A DNA stretch of 64,000 nt from Bacillus sp. N13C7 (GTDB lineage: Bacteria; Bacillota; Bacilli; Bacillales; Bacillaceae): the NCBI RefSeq assembly GCF_026790065.1, contig NZ_JALAMO010000009.1, positions 1 through 64,000 of the forward strand, given 5' to 3'. Made by a program: the position numbers and the translations under genes. Numbering within the stretch: position 1 is the stretch's first letter; each line of letters opens with the position of its first letter. Below the pieces are notes generated by a model. It saw nothing but the letters and a program-made list of their open reading frames with translations, had not been told where the DNA came from and did not search any database. Positions 36,581 to 46,365 of the stretch are shown here, in pieces.

Positions 36581-37729
36581 TTAAGATAGCGCTTTGGCTT
36601 TTTGTTTGGCTGTCATCATTTCTGCTTCCTTCAGGATATCCTCTAAAATCACTTCAGAGGAGTTTGCTAAATGAAGAGCTTTAATGTTTTTCTTCATACG
36701 CTGTAAAGTGTCTTCATCTGCAAGAAGGGAAGTGACTGACTCGAGAATTTCTTCATGACGGTTCACGACGATGGCAGCTCCGCGATCTTCAAAGAAATTT
36801 GCATTTTCTTTTTCCTGTCCAGGCACGGGTTTGTACAGAATGACAGGCACACCGATGGCAGTAGCTTCTGTCAACGTAATGCCGCCAGGTTTTGTGATCA
36901 TGCAATCTGTGATCCGGAACAGCTCATCAATGCGCTCCACATAGCCAAGAACTTTTAATTTGTCACCGTTTTCTGCTTCAAGCGCACTTAAAGATTCTTT
37001 TAAGGACAAATTTTTCCCGCACACGACAACCACTTGCACATGATCATCTTTGACAAGATTTTCGCACAGCTCTTTTACATTCTTTAATACACCATGTGCG
37101 CCTGCCATGATCAGAAGCACTTTTTTGTTTGGTGAAAGATTGTACTTTTTATATATTGGTTCCACCGGCAAAGATTCTTCAAATTGCGGTCTGATTGGAA
37201 TTCCGGTGATTTTTACGTTGCTTGGATGAGTGCCGATCTCCAGCAGTTTTTCCTTCACATAATCTGTCGCCACATAATATTTATCCACGTTTTCGTGAAC
37301 CCAAATTTTATGAAGGCAAAAATCAGTCATAACGTTGAAAGTAGGGATGACTCTTCCTGTTCGGCGCCTGTATTCTGGCACGACGATCATCGGAAATGTA
37401 TTAATAATAATATCGGGCTGATGTTCCTCAACAAGTTCGCCCAATCGTTTATTACCCATTTTAAAGTAAATATTGAATTTACGTTTATTATAGATTTTGT
37501 CAACTCCGTAATAAAACAAACGATAAAACTGTTTCCCGATTGAGAAGCTTTTTAAATAAAGGTACTGAGTTACCTCTGAAACAATCGGATTTGACTCTTG
37601 GTACAAATTAGAAACTGTTACATGCTGAAAGCCGAGACGTACACATTGTTCATAAAGCGTTTTGGCTACCTGTACATGTCCATTTCCGTAATTTGCAGTC
37701 AAAATTAATACTCTTTTATTGGTATTCAA
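36581..37729 (-). CDS. ugtP: Diacylglycerol glucosyltransferase UgtP
   Basis: A 382-aa processive UDP-glucose:diacylglycerol glucosyltransferase that makes the glucolipid anchor of lipoteichoic acid and, in B. subtilis, links nutrient state to cell size. It shows the MGDG-synthase-type N-terminus LTANYGNGHVQVA (about residues 10-22) and the GT28 motif TKPGGITLTEATA (about residue 280). The start is TTG 37729 behind GAGGTGAATTTAC. The 230 bp upstream are AT-rich with no supported ORF. Confidence 0.95.
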   Translation of the reverse strand: MNTNKRVLILTANYGNGHVQVAKTLYEQCVRLGFQHVTVSNLYQESNPIVSEVTQYLYLKSFSIGKQFYRLFYYGVDKIYNKRKFNIYFKMGNKRLGELVEEHQPDIIINTFPMIVVPEYRRRTGRVIPTFNVMTDFCLHKIWVHENVDKYYVATDYVKEKLLEIGTHPSNVKITGIPIRPQFEESLPVEPIYKKYNLSPNKKVLLIMAGAHGVLKNVKELCENLVKDDHVQVVVVCGKNLSLKESLSALEAENGDKLKVLGYVERIDELFRITDCMITKPGGITLTEATAIGVPVILYKPVPGQEKENANFFEDRGAAIVVNRHEEILESVTSLLADEDTLQRMKKNIKALHLANSSEVILEDILKEAEMMTAKQKAKALS

Positions 37730-37959
37730 GTAAATTCACCTCAATGTAATCAACAACAAGCAAGCTTCATGCATCGTAAGGAGTTATTGTCTATACATAA
37801 ACATAACACAAATACATAATCGAATTATTAATGCAGTGAAAAAATTAAGCTAATTTTAAAAGATTTGGATTCCAGTATTTTAAATTTTTGTTATACACAG
37901 ACTGAATCAGATGTATTTTATCATATTTTTTGCTCAGCGTATCACTAAAAAAAGAAAAA

Positions 37960-38865
37960 TTAGTCCCATTCATAAGGAGTTTCTTGGTAAACGTAATAAT
38001 TCAGCCAGTTCATAAACAATAATGTGGCATGCGCTTTCCAGCGATTCACTGGCTCTTTGCTGTCATTTGCGAAATAATGTTTAGGCGCCTCAACAGTAGA
38101 AAGGTTTCGTTCCAGATCTCTTTCATACTCTTGAAGAAGCGTATTTGTATCATATTCAGGGTGCCCTGTTAAAAAGACTTGTTTTTCGTCTTTTGACACA
38201 ATTAAGCAAACCCCGGCTTCCTTTGATGCTGTAAGAATATTTAACTCGGGCACTGCTTGCAGCTGCTCCATATTTATATCTGTATGCCGGGAATGCGGCA
38301 CGTAGTATAGCTCGTCAAAACCTCTTACCAATCTTTCATGTTTGGAAAGAACTTTATGTTCAAACACACCGAAGATTTTTTTCGGCAATTGAATTTTTTC
38401 CACACCGTAATGGTAATACAAACCTGCTTGAGCGCCCCAGCAAATATGCAAGGTTGAAGTGACATTTGTTTTGCTCCACTCCATAATCTCTTTGAGCTCT
38501 TCCCAATAAGAAACATCCTCAAACGCCAAATGCTCGATCGGCGCACCGGTGATAATCATGCCGTCAAACTTCTTGTGACGGATATTGGAAAAAGTCGTAT
38601 AAAATTCGTCAAGGTGTTCTCGTGCAGTATTTTTCGGCGTATGTGTGCTTGGGATTAAAAATGTAAAATGAACCTGTAAAGGCGAATTTCCAAGCAATCT
38701 GAGAAGCTGAGTCTCTGTTTGGATTTTCTTCGGCATCAAATTCAATATGATAATTTTTTGCGGCCGGATATCCTGATGAAATGCTCTGCTTTCATCCATT
38801 ACAAATATATGTTCACTCTCAAGCACCTGTTTTGCCGGCAGGTGTGTTGGTATATTAATAGGCAA
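37960..38865 (-). CDS. metA: Homoserine O-acetyltransferase MetA
   Basis: A 301-aa enzyme that acylates homoserine in the first committed step of methionine synthesis. The catalytic Cys is in [15 protein letters not shown] (about residue 142), His in [13 protein letters not shown] and Glu downstream. I use TTG 38865 ([16 protein letters not shown]), directly after GGAGGTGGCACG; this gives the usual length, and the longer frame starts upstream of the predicted transcript start. A strong promoter lies 38 bp upstream. Confidence 0.94.
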   Translation of the reverse strand: MPINIPTHLPAKQVLESEHIFVMDESRAFHQDIRPQKIIILNLMPKKIQTETQLLRLLGNSPLQVHFTFLIPSTHTPKNTAREHLDEFYTTFSNIRHKKFDGMIITGAPIEHLAFEDVSYWEELKEIMEWSKTNVTSTLHICWGAQAGLYYHYGVEKIQLPKKIFGVFEHKVLSKHERLVRGFDELYYVPHSRHTDINMEQLQAVPELNILTASKEAGVCLIVSKDEKQVFLTGHPEYDTNTLLQEYERDLERNLSTVEAPKHYFANDSKEPVNRWKAHATLLFMNWLNYYVYQETPYEWD

Positions 38866-38902
38866 CGTGCCACCTCCATTATTTCCCCGTTTAATTTTCT
38901 TC

Positions 38903-38931
38903 ATTATAGAAATTTTCACGCCAATTTTCAA
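38903..38931 (-). promoter_or_regulatory. sigma-A promoter of metA
   Basis: TTGAAA-17-TATAAT on the minus strand. The expected leader is only about 30 nt, too short for an S-box riboswitch. The rest of the 359-bp gap to bsaA (38932-39224) holds a TATAAT at 39175-39180 for bsaA and nothing else I can name. Confidence 0.85.
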
Positions 38932-39224
38932 TCTATCTATAAGGGTTGATGGGGAAACAACAGAAAACTCTTTAAATAAAACGCATAGATTGGCCTCTTG
39001 GTTTCACTAAAAATGCTTTTCCTATCTCTTGGGAAGGGGATTGCGCAGTGATATAGAATGACTAAGATAACAAAATTGATCCAAACTTAGCATGGCCAGC
39101 CGCTCATATCGTAAGGTTCCTTTGACACTCTGCTCTTATGGGTTCTGATCATTGATGTTTACATTTTGAATTGAGATATAATAAAGGTAAAATAATCAGC
39201 AGCAGAGACATAGGAGGGACTTAC

Positions 39225-39707
39225 ATGTCTATATATCATATGAAGGTACGTACAATAACAGGAAAAGACATGACACTTCAGCCTTTCGCCGGAAAGGTAT
39301 TGATGATCGTGAATACAGCAAGTAAATGCGGCTTTACGCCGCAATTGAAGCAGCTTCAGGAGTTATATGATACATATCAGCAGGAGGGGCTGGAGATCTT
39401 AGGGTTCCCCTGCAATCAATTTATGAACCAAGAGCCTGGTGATGAGGCAGACATACAGGAATTTTGCGAAACCAATTTTGGTGTCACGTTCCCTATGTTT
39501 TCAAAAGTAGAGGTAAACGGGAAAAACGCCCACCCGCTGTTTGTGTATTTGACAGAGCATGCGAAAGGGATGCTGGGAACTAAGGCGATCAAATGGAATT
39601 TCACAAAATTTATAGTGGATAGAAATGGAAAAACCGTTGGCCGATATTCCCCAAATACAAATCCGAAAGAGCTGGAAGACGCTATTGTGAAGCTATTAGA
39701 GCAATAA
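39225..39707 (+). CDS. bsaA: Glutathione peroxidase-like BsaA
   Basis: A 160-aa thiol peroxidase of the glutathione peroxidase fold. The peroxidatic Cys lies in NTASKCGFT (about residue 36), with the conserved GFPCNQFMNQEPG and the WNFTKFIVDR motif supplying Gln, Trp and Asn. Bacterial members usually use thioredoxin. The start is ATG 39225 behind TAGGAGGGACTTAC. It is 13 nt upstream of ypgQ. Confidence 0.94.
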   Translation: MSIYHMKVRTITGKDMTLQPFAGKVLMIVNTASKCGFTPQLKQLQELYDTYQQEGLEILGFPCNQFMNQEPGDEADIQEFCETNFGVTFPMFSKVEVNGKNAHPLFVYLTEHAKGMLGTKAIKWNFTKFIVDRNGKTVGRYSPNTNPKELEDAIVKLLEQ

Positions 39708-39720
39708 AGAGGGTGTTTTT

Positions 39721-40329
39721 GTGAAGGAATTGAAGCAGATCAGGGCATGGGTTAAAACTGTCCTAACCGGCGAAAGTTCAGGACATGATTGGCATCATGT
39801 ATCAAGAGTTGCCGATCTGGCTTTGTATATTGGAAAACAGGAAAATGCGGATTTGGTCATTGTTGAAACGGCGGCTTTGGTTCATGATTTAATTGATGTC
39901 AAGCTGCCTGACACGGTCAGGCTTTCAGTGCGCGAAGTATATGATCAGCTCGTTTTTTTCGGCGTTGGAAGAGAGGCTGCTGACAGAGTGATTGATATTA
40001 TCACAAGGATGTCCTTTCGAGACAGGGAAAAGCTGGCGGAGGAGCCGTTTTCAATTGAAGGAAAAGCCGTACAGGACGCTGACAGACTTGATGCGATCGG
40101 TGCTGTGGGCATTGCGAGAGCTTTCATGTTTGCGGGGGCAAAAGGACACGGCCTTTATGGGGATGAGCAAAGTGCCTACGCTCATTTTTTTCATAAGCTG
40201 CTGCGCCTGAAAGATATGATGAATACAGACACCGCACGAGAACTGGCAGAAGAAAGACATGATTTTATGCTTCATTTTGTCCGCCAATTGGAAAAAGACA
40301 TTCCAGGGATTGACGCCGAAACATCGTAA
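39721..40329 (+). CDS. ypgQ: HD-domain phosphohydrolase YpgQ
   Basis: A 202-aa HD-superfamily hydrolase. Metal ligands are seen in GHDWHHVSRV (His), LVHDLIDVK (HD, about residues 60-61) and DADRLDAIG (Asp). Relatives hydrolyse nucleoside triphosphates or diphosphates; I recall YpgQ being reported as an NTP pyrophosphohydrolase but cannot check it here. The start is GTG 39721 after AAAGAGGGTGTTTTT. It is probably co-transcribed with bsaA. Confidence 0.88.
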   Translation: MKELKQIRAWVKTVLTGESSGHDWHHVSRVADLALYIGKQENADLVIVETAALVHDLIDVKLPDTVRLSVREVYDQLVFFGVGREAADRVIDIITRMSFRDREKLAEEPFSIEGKAVQDADRLDAIGAVGIARAFMFAGAKGHGLYGDEQSAYAHFFHKLLRLKDMMNTDTARELAEERHDFMLHFVRQLEKDIPGIDAETS

Positions 40330-40388
40330 TAGAAGGCTTAGTGCGACTATGATAAAATAAGTCACAGATATGCTATAGGAGGACGATC

Positions 40389-41522
40389 ATGAAGATAAAA
40401 TCAATTGAACCTACGCCAAGCCCGAATACAATGAAGGTTATTTTAACGGAAGAGCTTCCGGCGGGCAAAAGTAATAACTATAAACCGGATCAAGCAGAAG
40501 GTGCACCGCCTGTTATAGCGGAAATCCTTAAAATAGAAGGGGTTAAAGGTGTATACCACGTCGCTGATTTTCTTGCTGTTGAACGGAACGCAAGATACGA
40601 CTGGAAAGACATTTTACCGCAAGTCCGCTCTGCATTTGGGATGGAAAGTGCTGAAAGTGCTGAAGAAAACCGCTCTGACCAGGAGTCTTTTGGTGAGGTG
40701 AAAGTTTTTGTGCAGATGTTCAGCGGCATTCCTATGCAGGTCAAATTGACGGATGGGGAGCGGGAAGAGCGCTTCGGGTTACCTGAACGCTTTCAGCAGG
40801 CGATCTTAAAACTCAGATCTGAAGCCTCAAATGTTGTGTTTGAGCGGGCCTGGAAAGAACAAGGAGTAAGATTCGGCGACTTCAATGAAATTGGTCATGA
40901 TGTGACAGAAGAGCTTCAGGCCGCTTACAGTGATGAACGGCTGAAACGGCTGACAGAAGCAGCTGCTCAAGGAAAGGGCGAAGCAAAACAAGCTGTACAG
41001 CGCAAAGCGTATAAAGTAACGCTTGACATGCTGGATGATGAGGACTGGAAAAAGCGTTATGCACATTTAGAGCAGATGGATCCGAAAGAAGAGGATATTC
41101 CGGTTTTACAGAAAGCATTGGATGATCCTAAGGTGTCCATCAGAAGACAGGCTGTTGTATATTTAGGAATGATTGAAACACCTGATGTTCTTCCTTTATT
41201 GTATAAGGCACTTGAGGACAAAGCTGTCTCAGTGAGAAGAACGGCCGGAGACTGCCTGTCTGATATCGGTGACCCTCAAGCGATTCCTGCTATGATTAAA
41301 TCGTTAAGCGACTCCAGCAAGCTTGTCCGCTGGCGTGCGGCTATGTTCCTGTACGAAGTCGGCGATGAAAGTGCAATCGAAGCTTTGCGCGCTGCCGAAG
41401 ATGATCCTGAATTTGAGGTCAGCCTTCAAGTGAAAATGGCGCTTGAGCGCATAGAGCATGGAGAAGAAGCAAAAGGCTCCGTTTGGAAACAAATGACGGA
41501 GAGCAGAAAAAAAGGCGAATAA
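40389..41522 (+). CDS. ypgR: CvfC-like scaffold/HEAT-repeat protein YpgR
   Basis: A 377-aa protein. It has an N-terminal Nfu/NifU-type domain (about residues 1-90, IEPTPSPNTMKVILTEELPAG) and C-terminal HEAT-like helical repeats (VSIRRQAVVYLGMIETPDVL; VSVRRTAGDCLSDIGDPQAI; VRWRAAMFLYEVGDESAIE). It resembles the Staphylococcus conserved virulence factor C. Its biochemical function is unknown. The ATG follows ATAGGAGGACGATC, and a strong terminator follows. Confidence 0.88.
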   Translation: MKIKSIEPTPSPNTMKVILTEELPAGKSNNYKPDQAEGAPPVIAEILKIEGVKGVYHVADFLAVERNARYDWKDILPQVRSAFGMESAESAEENRSDQESFGEVKVFVQMFSGIPMQVKLTDGEREERFGLPERFQQAILKLRSEASNVVFERAWKEQGVRFGDFNEIGHDVTEELQAAYSDERLKRLTEAAAQGKGEAKQAVQRKAYKVTLDMLDDEDWKKRYAHLEQMDPKEEDIPVLQKALDDPKVSIRRQAVVYLGMIETPDVLPLLYKALEDKAVSVRRTAGDCLSDIGDPQAIPAMIKSLSDSSKLVRWRAAMFLYEVGDESAIEALRAAEDDPEFEVSLQVKMALERIEHGEEAKGSVWKQMTESRKKGE

Positions 41523-41529
41523 ATAAATG

Positions 41530-41557
41530 AAAAAGGTGCAGATCATGCACCTTTTTT
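41530..41557 (+). terminator. Terminator of ypgR
   Basis: A stem AAAAGGTGCA/TGCACCTTTT with a GATCA loop and extra T residues. Confidence 0.85.
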
Positions 41558-41751
41558 GTGTGAATTCACTTTTTATAAAAATTATTTCGAATATTGTTGA
41601 AAAATGAGCAAAAACTATATATAGTAAGTAACAATATTAATAGTTGGAGGGTTCAGATCGACAGAATGTTATATAAATATAAAAAAACATAAGGAAAAAA
41701 TAATCCAGGGAGGGCGGCCTGAATTTGATCATTTTGTAAAAACAGCCCAAA

Positions 41752-41766
41752 AATAAACTGAAAATT
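41752..41766. promoter_or_regulatory. CodY-box-like site upstream of ilvD
   Basis: AATAAACTGAAAATT matches AATTTTCWGAAAATT at 12 of 15 positions, about 50 nt before ilvD. CodY repression of ilvD is established in B. subtilis. The rest of the 293-bp gap is AT-rich; no T-box or other RNA element was seen. Confidence 0.55.
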
Positions 41767-41815
41767 GTTAAAATAAAATCCAATCCAACAATTCAAATTA
41801 TTTAGGAGGATCACC

Positions 41816-43492
41816 ATGGCAGAATTACGCAGTAACATGATCACACAAGGAATCGATAGAGCACCGCACCGCAGTTTGCTCCGTGCAGCAGGTGTAAAAG
41901 AAGAGGATTTCGGCAAACCGTTTATTGCCGTTTGTAATTCATACATTGATATCGTTCCCGGTCATGTTCACTTGCAGGAGTTTGGGAAAATCGTAAAAGA
42001 AGCAATCAGAGAAGCTGGGGGCGTACCGTTTGAATTTAATACAATCGGAGTAGATGATGGCATCGCGATGGGGCATATCGGCATGAGATATTCGCTGCCG
42101 AGCCGTGAAATCATCGCGGACTCTGTGGAAACAGTCGTATCCGCACACTGGTTTGACGGAATGGTCTGTATTCCAAACTGTGACAAAATCACACCGGGAA
42201 TGCTTATGGCGGCAATGCGCATCAACATTCCAACGATTTTTGTCAGTGGCGGACCGATGGCGGCGGGAAGAACAAGCGACGGGAGAAAAATCTCCCTTTC
42301 CTCAGTATTCGAAGGGGTAGGCGCTTACCAAGCCGGAAAAATCAATGAAAACGAACTACAAGAACTAGAGCAGTTCGGATGCCCAACGTGCGGGTCTTGC
42401 TCTGGAATGTTTACGGCGAACTCAATGAACTGTCTTTCCGAAGCACTTGGCCTTGCTTTGCCGGGCAACGGAACCATTCTCGCGACATCACCGGAACGAA
42501 AAGAGTTTGTCAGAAAATCGGCAGCGCAATTAATGGAAACCATTCGCAAAGATATCAAACCGCGTGACATCGTTACAGTAAAAGCAATTGATAACGCGTT
42601 TGCGCTCGATATGGCGCTCGGCGGTTCAACAAATACCGTTCTGCATACACTCGCTCTGGCAAACGAAGCCGGTGTTGAATACTCTTTAGAACGCATTAAC
42701 GAAGTCGCTGAGCGCGTTCCGCATTTGGCCAAGCTGGCGCCTGCTTCAGATGTGTTTATTGAAGATCTTCATGAAGCGGGCGGCGTGTCAGCGGCGCTGA
42801 ATGAGCTTTCCAAGAAAGAAGGGGCGCTTCATTTAGACGCACTGACTGTTACAGGAAAAACACTAGGAGAAACCATTGCCGGACATGAAGTAAAGGATTA
42901 TGACGTCATCCATCCGCTGGATAAACCATTTACTGAAAAGGGCGGCCTTGCTGTTTTATTCGGCAATCTTGCTCCAGACGGCGCTATCATTAAAACGGGC
43001 GGCGTGCAGAACGGAATTACGAGACATGAAGGGCCGGCTGTCGTATTTGATTCTCAGGATGAGGCGCTTGACGGCATTATCAACCGGAAAGTAAAAGAAG
43101 GCGATGTCGTCATCATCCGATACGAAGGGCCAAAAGGCGGACCTGGCATGCCGGAAATGCTTGCGCCTACATCTCAAATCGTTGGAATGGGACTCGGGCC
43201 GAAAGTGGCTTTGATTACGGACGGACGTTTTTCCGGAGCCTCCAGAGGCCTCTCAATCGGCCACGTATCACCGGAGGCGGCAGAGGGCGGACCGCTTGCC
43301 TTTGTTGAAAACGGAGACCATATCATCGTTGATATTGAAAAACGCATCTTGGATGTCCAAGTGTCAGAGGAAGAATGGGAAAAACGAAAAGCGAACTGGA
43401 AAGGCTTTGAACCAAAGGTGAAAACCGGCTACTTGGCCCGTTATTCTAAACTGGTGACAAGCGCCAACACCGGCGGTATCATGAAAATCTAG
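41816..43492 (+). CDS. ilvD: Dihydroxy-acid dehydratase IlvD
   Basis: A 558-aa iron-sulfur dehydratase, third step of valine/isoleucine synthesis. Cluster and metal ligands are seen in [12 protein letters not shown] (Cys), [12 protein letters not shown] (Cys) and [17 protein letters not shown] (Cys, about residue 195). The ATG follows AGGAGGATCACC. It stands apart from the ilv-leu operon, with a CodY-like site upstream. Confidence 0.97.
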   Translation: MAELRSNMITQGIDRAPHRSLLRAAGVKEEDFGKPFIAVCNSYIDIVPGHVHLQEFGKIVKEAIREAGGVPFEFNTIGVDDGIAMGHIGMRYSLPSREIIADSVETVVSAHWFDGMVCIPNCDKITPGMLMAAMRINIPTIFVSGGPMAAGRTSDGRKISLSSVFEGVGAYQAGKINENELQELEQFGCPTCGSCSGMFTANSMNCLSEALGLALPGNGTILATSPERKEFVRKSAAQLMETIRKDIKPRDIVTVKAIDNAFALDMALGGSTNTVLHTLALANEAGVEYSLERINEVAERVPHLAKLAPASDVFIEDLHEAGGVSAALNELSKKEGALHLDALTVTGKTLGETIAGHEVKDYDVIHPLDKPFTEKGGLAVLFGNLAPDGAIIKTGGVQNGITRHEGPAVVFDSQDEALDGIINRKVKEGDVVIIRYEGPKGGPGMPEMLAPTSQIVGMGLGPKVALITDGRFSGASRGLSIGHVSPEAAEGGPLAFVENGDHIIVDIEKRILDVQVSEEEWEKRKANWKGFEPKVKTGYLARYSKLVTSANTGGIMKI

Positions 43493-43598
43493 ACGGCGGG
43501 AAACACTTTCTCCTATTTTAAGGCGTGAACATTTGAAATCCGGCCCTCTCTATAGTATCCTTTACTTCAGATGAAGGATAATAGAGGGGGCTTTTTTT

Positions 43599-44033
43599 AT
43601 GTCAATGGCTTATGAAGAATACATGCGCCAGCTTGTCGTACCGATGCGCCGCGAGCTGACAGGAGCGGGTTTTGAAGAATTAACAACAGCTGAAGAAGTA
43701 GAAAACTATATGGAAAAGGCAGAGGGCACAACTCTTGTAGTGGTTAACTCTGTGTGCGGCTGTGCGGCAGGCCTTGCGCGTCCTGCGGCAACACAGGCAG
43801 TTCTCCAGCATGACAAAACACCTGACAATACGGTTACAGTATTTGCGGGACAAGATAAAGAAGCTACAGCAAAAATGCGTGAGTATTTTACTGGCCAGGA
43901 GCCTTCTTCACCGTCAATGGCTCTTTTGAAAGGCAAGGAAGTCGTACATTTTATACCACGTCATGAAATTGAAGGACACGACATGGAAGAGATTATGAAA
44001 AATTTGACCGATGCCTTCGATGCACACTGCTAA
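43599..44033 (+). CDS. brxA: Bacilliredoxin BrxA (YphP)
   Basis: A 144-aa thioredoxin-fold protein with the active-site CGC motif in VNSVCGCAAGLARP (about residues 51-60). It removes bacillithiol from S-bacillithiolated proteins. The ATG follows TAGAGGGGGCTTTTTTT. The DUF1094 length and sequence are as expected. It has its own terminator. Confidence 0.94.
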   Translation: MSMAYEEYMRQLVVPMRRELTGAGFEELTTAEEVENYMEKAEGTTLVVVNSVCGCAAGLARPAATQAVLQHDKTPDNTVTVFAGQDKEATAKMREYFTGQEPSSPSMALLKGKEVVHFIPRHEIEGHDMEEIMKNLTDAFDAHC

Positions 44034-44062
44034 ATGCCCGTTTTCCGGGCATTTTCTTTTTT
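44032..44062 (+). terminator. Terminator of brxA
   Basis: A stem AAATGCCCG/CGGGCATTT with a TTTTC loop and CTTTTTT tail. Its tail lies just upstream of the ypiP Shine-Dalgarno. Confidence 0.82.
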
Positions 44063-44073
44063 GGAGACAGAAG

Positions 44074-44841
44074 ATGATAACAACAAGCTATAGACCGACT
44101 GAATACACCATAACAATCGCAAAGCAGCTTTCTAAAGAGCTGGGCATGCCATACTGCGTCCGAAATAAACAAACTGTTGAAAACCTCCTGAAGTCAGCTG
44201 AACATGATTTGCTTGTTGTCGGCAAAGAGCGGTTTGAACTTTATACGAAACAAGGTGGCAAATTCTTTTTTCATCCGAATACAGCGATGTTCAGGGCTAA
44301 ACGATTCTTACGGGGTGAACAAGAGCCGATGCTTCGGGCAGCTGGTTTATCGGAAGGGGATACGTTTTTAGATTGCACACTCGGGCTGGGTTCGGATGCC
44401 ATTATTGCAAGTATGGCAGTAGGTAAAACGGGTTCTGTGATTGGGATTGAAAAAAACCTCCTTGTGTCCGTTTTGGTGAGGGCGGGACTGCATTCATGGG
44501 AAACAGGCATAGAAGAGCTTCAAGCCGCAATGAGAAGAATCCAAGTGAAGAATGGGGATAGCCTTGAATATATGAAGCAGCTTCCTGACAACTCTGTTGA
44601 TGTGATTTATTTCGATCCAATGTTTCATGAGCCTGTAGAGACGTCTGACGGCATCGCGCCTTTACGGGATTTGGCAGAGGATTCAGTTTTGCATGAAGTG
44701 TGTATCAAAGAAGCAGTGCGCGCAGCCAGAAAAAGTGTTGTGCTAAAAGATCATTGGAAAAGCCCGCGATTTGAACAGCTTGGATTTAATGTTATAAAAA
44801 GAAAAACAGCGCTGTTTCACTATGGCGTCATTCAGCTTTAA
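44074..44841 (+). CDS. ypiP: RsmJ-like methyltransferase YpiP
   Basis: A 255-aa class I SAM-dependent methyltransferase resembling the 16S rRNA G1516 enzyme RsmJ. The SAM site is DCTLGLGSDAIIASM (about residues 97-111), then IGIEKNLLVS, and the catalytic-loop motif is YFDPMFHEP. The start is ATG 44074 after TTTGGAGACAGAAG. The target is inferred from family resemblance. Confidence 0.85.
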   Translation: MITTSYRPTEYTITIAKQLSKELGMPYCVRNKQTVENLLKSAEHDLLVVGKERFELYTKQGGKFFFHPNTAMFRAKRFLRGEQEPMLRAAGLSEGDTFLDCTLGLGSDAIIASMAVGKTGSVIGIEKNLLVSVLVRAGLHSWETGIEELQAAMRRIQVKNGDSLEYMKQLPDNSVDVIYFDPMFHEPVETSDGIAPLRDLAEDSVLHEVCIKEAVRAARKSVVLKDHWKSPRFEQLGFNVIKRKTALFHYGVIQL

Positions 44842-44849
44842 ATAAATCC

Positions 44850-44878
44850 AGCCCGTGAGATGAATCACGGGCTTTGTG
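44850..44878 (+). terminator. Terminator of ypiP
   Basis: A stem AGCCCGTG/CACGGGCT followed by TTGTGTT. Confidence 0.7.
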
Positions 44879-44953
44879 TTAATCGGTGACTTCCATGACG
44901 ACAAAGTATAGCAATGTTAAAAGTGAAACTGTGGCAAACAGAGCGTCAATCAT
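44879..44953 (-). CDS. 24-aa membrane peptide
   Basis: An ORF from MIDALFATVSLLTLLYFVV to MEVTD: one hydrophobic helix between short acidic ends. GAAAGGAGGCTTTCTGC before the ATG is a very strong ribosome-binding site. It is convergent with ypiP. A palindromic cre-like sequence and TATTCT lie upstream. I do not recognise it. The strong Shine-Dalgarno and the clean transmembrane pattern argue for a real gene. Confidence 0.65.
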   Translation of the reverse strand: MIDALFATVSLLTLLYFVVMEVTD

Positions 44954-44979
44954 GCAGAAAGCCTCCTTTCACAGAATAT

Positions 44980-44995
44980 TGTAAGCGTTTTTACA
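44980..44995. promoter_or_regulatory. cre-like palindrome upstream of 24-aa ORF
   Basis: TGTAAGCGTTTTTACA is an inverted repeat TGTAA/TTACA, and its first 14 nt match the cre consensus TGWAANCGNTNWCA with one mismatch. It lies between a weak -35 and a TATTCT of the small minus-strand ORF. Confidence 0.45.
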
Positions 44996-45117
44996 CAATC
45001 AGCAAAGCAACGAATCTCCTAATTTGCAAATCAGTTTCGTATTGTACATGACTTGCATGTTTCGGGTGTGTTAAAATAAAAGAAACTTGACAATAAAATA
45101 GAGAGGAATAAGCAGTC

Positions 45118-45732
45118 ATGAAATTGTGGATGAGAAAGACCCTTGTGGTTTTATTTACCATTGTAACGTTCGGGCTCGTATCTCCTCCGGCTGCTCTGAT
45201 GGCGGACAAGCCCTCCGGACAGCCGAGCAGTCTAGAGCAGAATGATTACACCGCTTTTTATGATGAGCATGACCTGTACGATGATTTTGAGTCGGAAGAC
45301 AGGCGAGACCCTGAACTGCTTTTTCAATCGTACAAGGAACAGCTGCTTGACAGCGCTGAGGATCAGTCCTTTTTAAAATTCGGCAGCAAAATCGCTCCTG
45401 TCATTGAGGATGACTATCGGAAAGAGATCCTGCCGAAAATCGAAAATGTGATTAGTGATTATTTAGCTGCATTGCAAGATGATGAGGCATATCAAGACGT
45501 GGTGATCTCAAGCAAGCCTTCAGCTGGCAAAACGGAAAAAATTTTCAACGTTTACAATCGGACGACTGGAGAGGATCTACTCAGATTCCACGTACGAAGA
45601 GACCACCCGCCTCATGACGGCTACTGGTTTAATTTTCACTATCATACAGCAGAAGATGGATTTCAATCACATCATGAGCTTGGGAGCATTTACTGGGACC
45701 GCAACACGCCTCCCAACTGGATGAGTGCGTAA
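45118..45732 (+). CDS. ypjP: Exported protein YpjP
   Basis: A 204-aa protein with a signal peptide (MKLWMRKTLVVLFTIVTFGL, then a likely cleavage near ALMADKPSG), so it is probably secreted or surface-associated. The mature part is acidic and ends with a conserved segment HPPHDGYWFNFHYHT. YpjP family; function unknown. ypjQ begins 17 nt downstream. Confidence 0.85.
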   Translation: MKLWMRKTLVVLFTIVTFGLVSPPAALMADKPSGQPSSLEQNDYTAFYDEHDLYDDFESEDRRDPELLFQSYKEQLLDSAEDQSFLKFGSKIAPVIEDDYRKEILPKIENVISDYLAALQDDEAYQDVVISSKPSAGKTEKIFNVYNRTTGEDLLRFHVRRDHPPHDGYWFNFHYHTAEDGFQSHHELGSIYWDRNTPPNWMSA

Positions 45733-45749
45733 AGGAGATGCCACTAGAC

Positions 45750-46283
45750 ATGAAAAAGTACACAATGAATGAAATGGTTGATATAACAAAAGATATGCTG
45801 AACAAACGGGGCGTTATGATAGAAGATATTGCGCGGATTGTTCAAAAACTTCAGGAAAAATACAACCCAAATCTGCCGCTCAGTGTTTGTATGGAAAATG
45901 TAGAAAAAGTGCTGAACAAACGTGAAATTATTCATGCTGTCCTAACAGGCCTTGCACTTGATCAGCTTGCTGAGCAGAAACTGCTTCCTGAACCGCTGCA
46001 GCACCTTGTTGAAACAGATGAACCGCTTTATGGCATAGATGAAATTATCCCTCTTTCAATCGTTAATGTGTACGGGTCGATCGGCTTGACCAACTTCGGT
46101 TATCTTGATAAAGAGAAGATTGGAATTATTAAGGAGCTTGATGAAAGTGCAGACGGTATCCATACCTTTTTGGATGATATTGTGGCAGCACTAGCGGCAG
46201 CAGCTGCGAGCAGAATTGCGCATACGCATCAGGATCTGCAGGATGAAGAAAAGGAACAGGTTGAAAAGCCTGTCATCAGCTAA
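45750..46283 (+). CDS. ypjQ: PgpA-family protein YpjQ
   Basis: A 177-aa protein of the phosphatidylglycerophosphatase A family by eye (VYGSIGLTNFGYLDKEK; ALAAAAASRIAHTHQD), but without the several membrane helices of E. coli PgpA, as is usual for the soluble Bacillus relatives. The start is taken at ATG 45750; the ATG at 45738 is inside GGAGATG itself. Function is inferred only from resemblance. Confidence 0.82.
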   Translation: MKKYTMNEMVDITKDMLNKRGVMIEDIARIVQKLQEKYNPNLPLSVCMENVEKVLNKREIIHAVLTGLALDQLAEQKLLPEPLQHLVETDEPLYGIDEIIPLSIVNVYGSIGLTNFGYLDKEKIGIIKELDESADGIHTFLDDIVAALAAAAASRIAHTHQDLQDEEKEQVEKPVIS

Positions 46284-46286
46284 CTA

Positions 46287-46322
46287 AAAAAAATCATTTC
46301 TGGGTTCAGAAATGATTTTTTA
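46287..46322 (+). terminator. Terminator of ypjQ
   Basis: A stem AAAAATCATTTCTG/CAGAAATGATTTTT with a GGTT loop. Confidence 0.85.
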
Positions 46323-46365
46323 TTGTGTTACACTACTAGAAGACTACTTTTAAAGGATGAAAAAA

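Noticed and set aside
38866..39120. S-box or T-box leader for metA
   Set aside because: The promoter TTGAAA-17-TATAAT at 38903-38931 leaves about 30 nt of leader. No S-box or T-box sequence motifs were seen on the minus strand.
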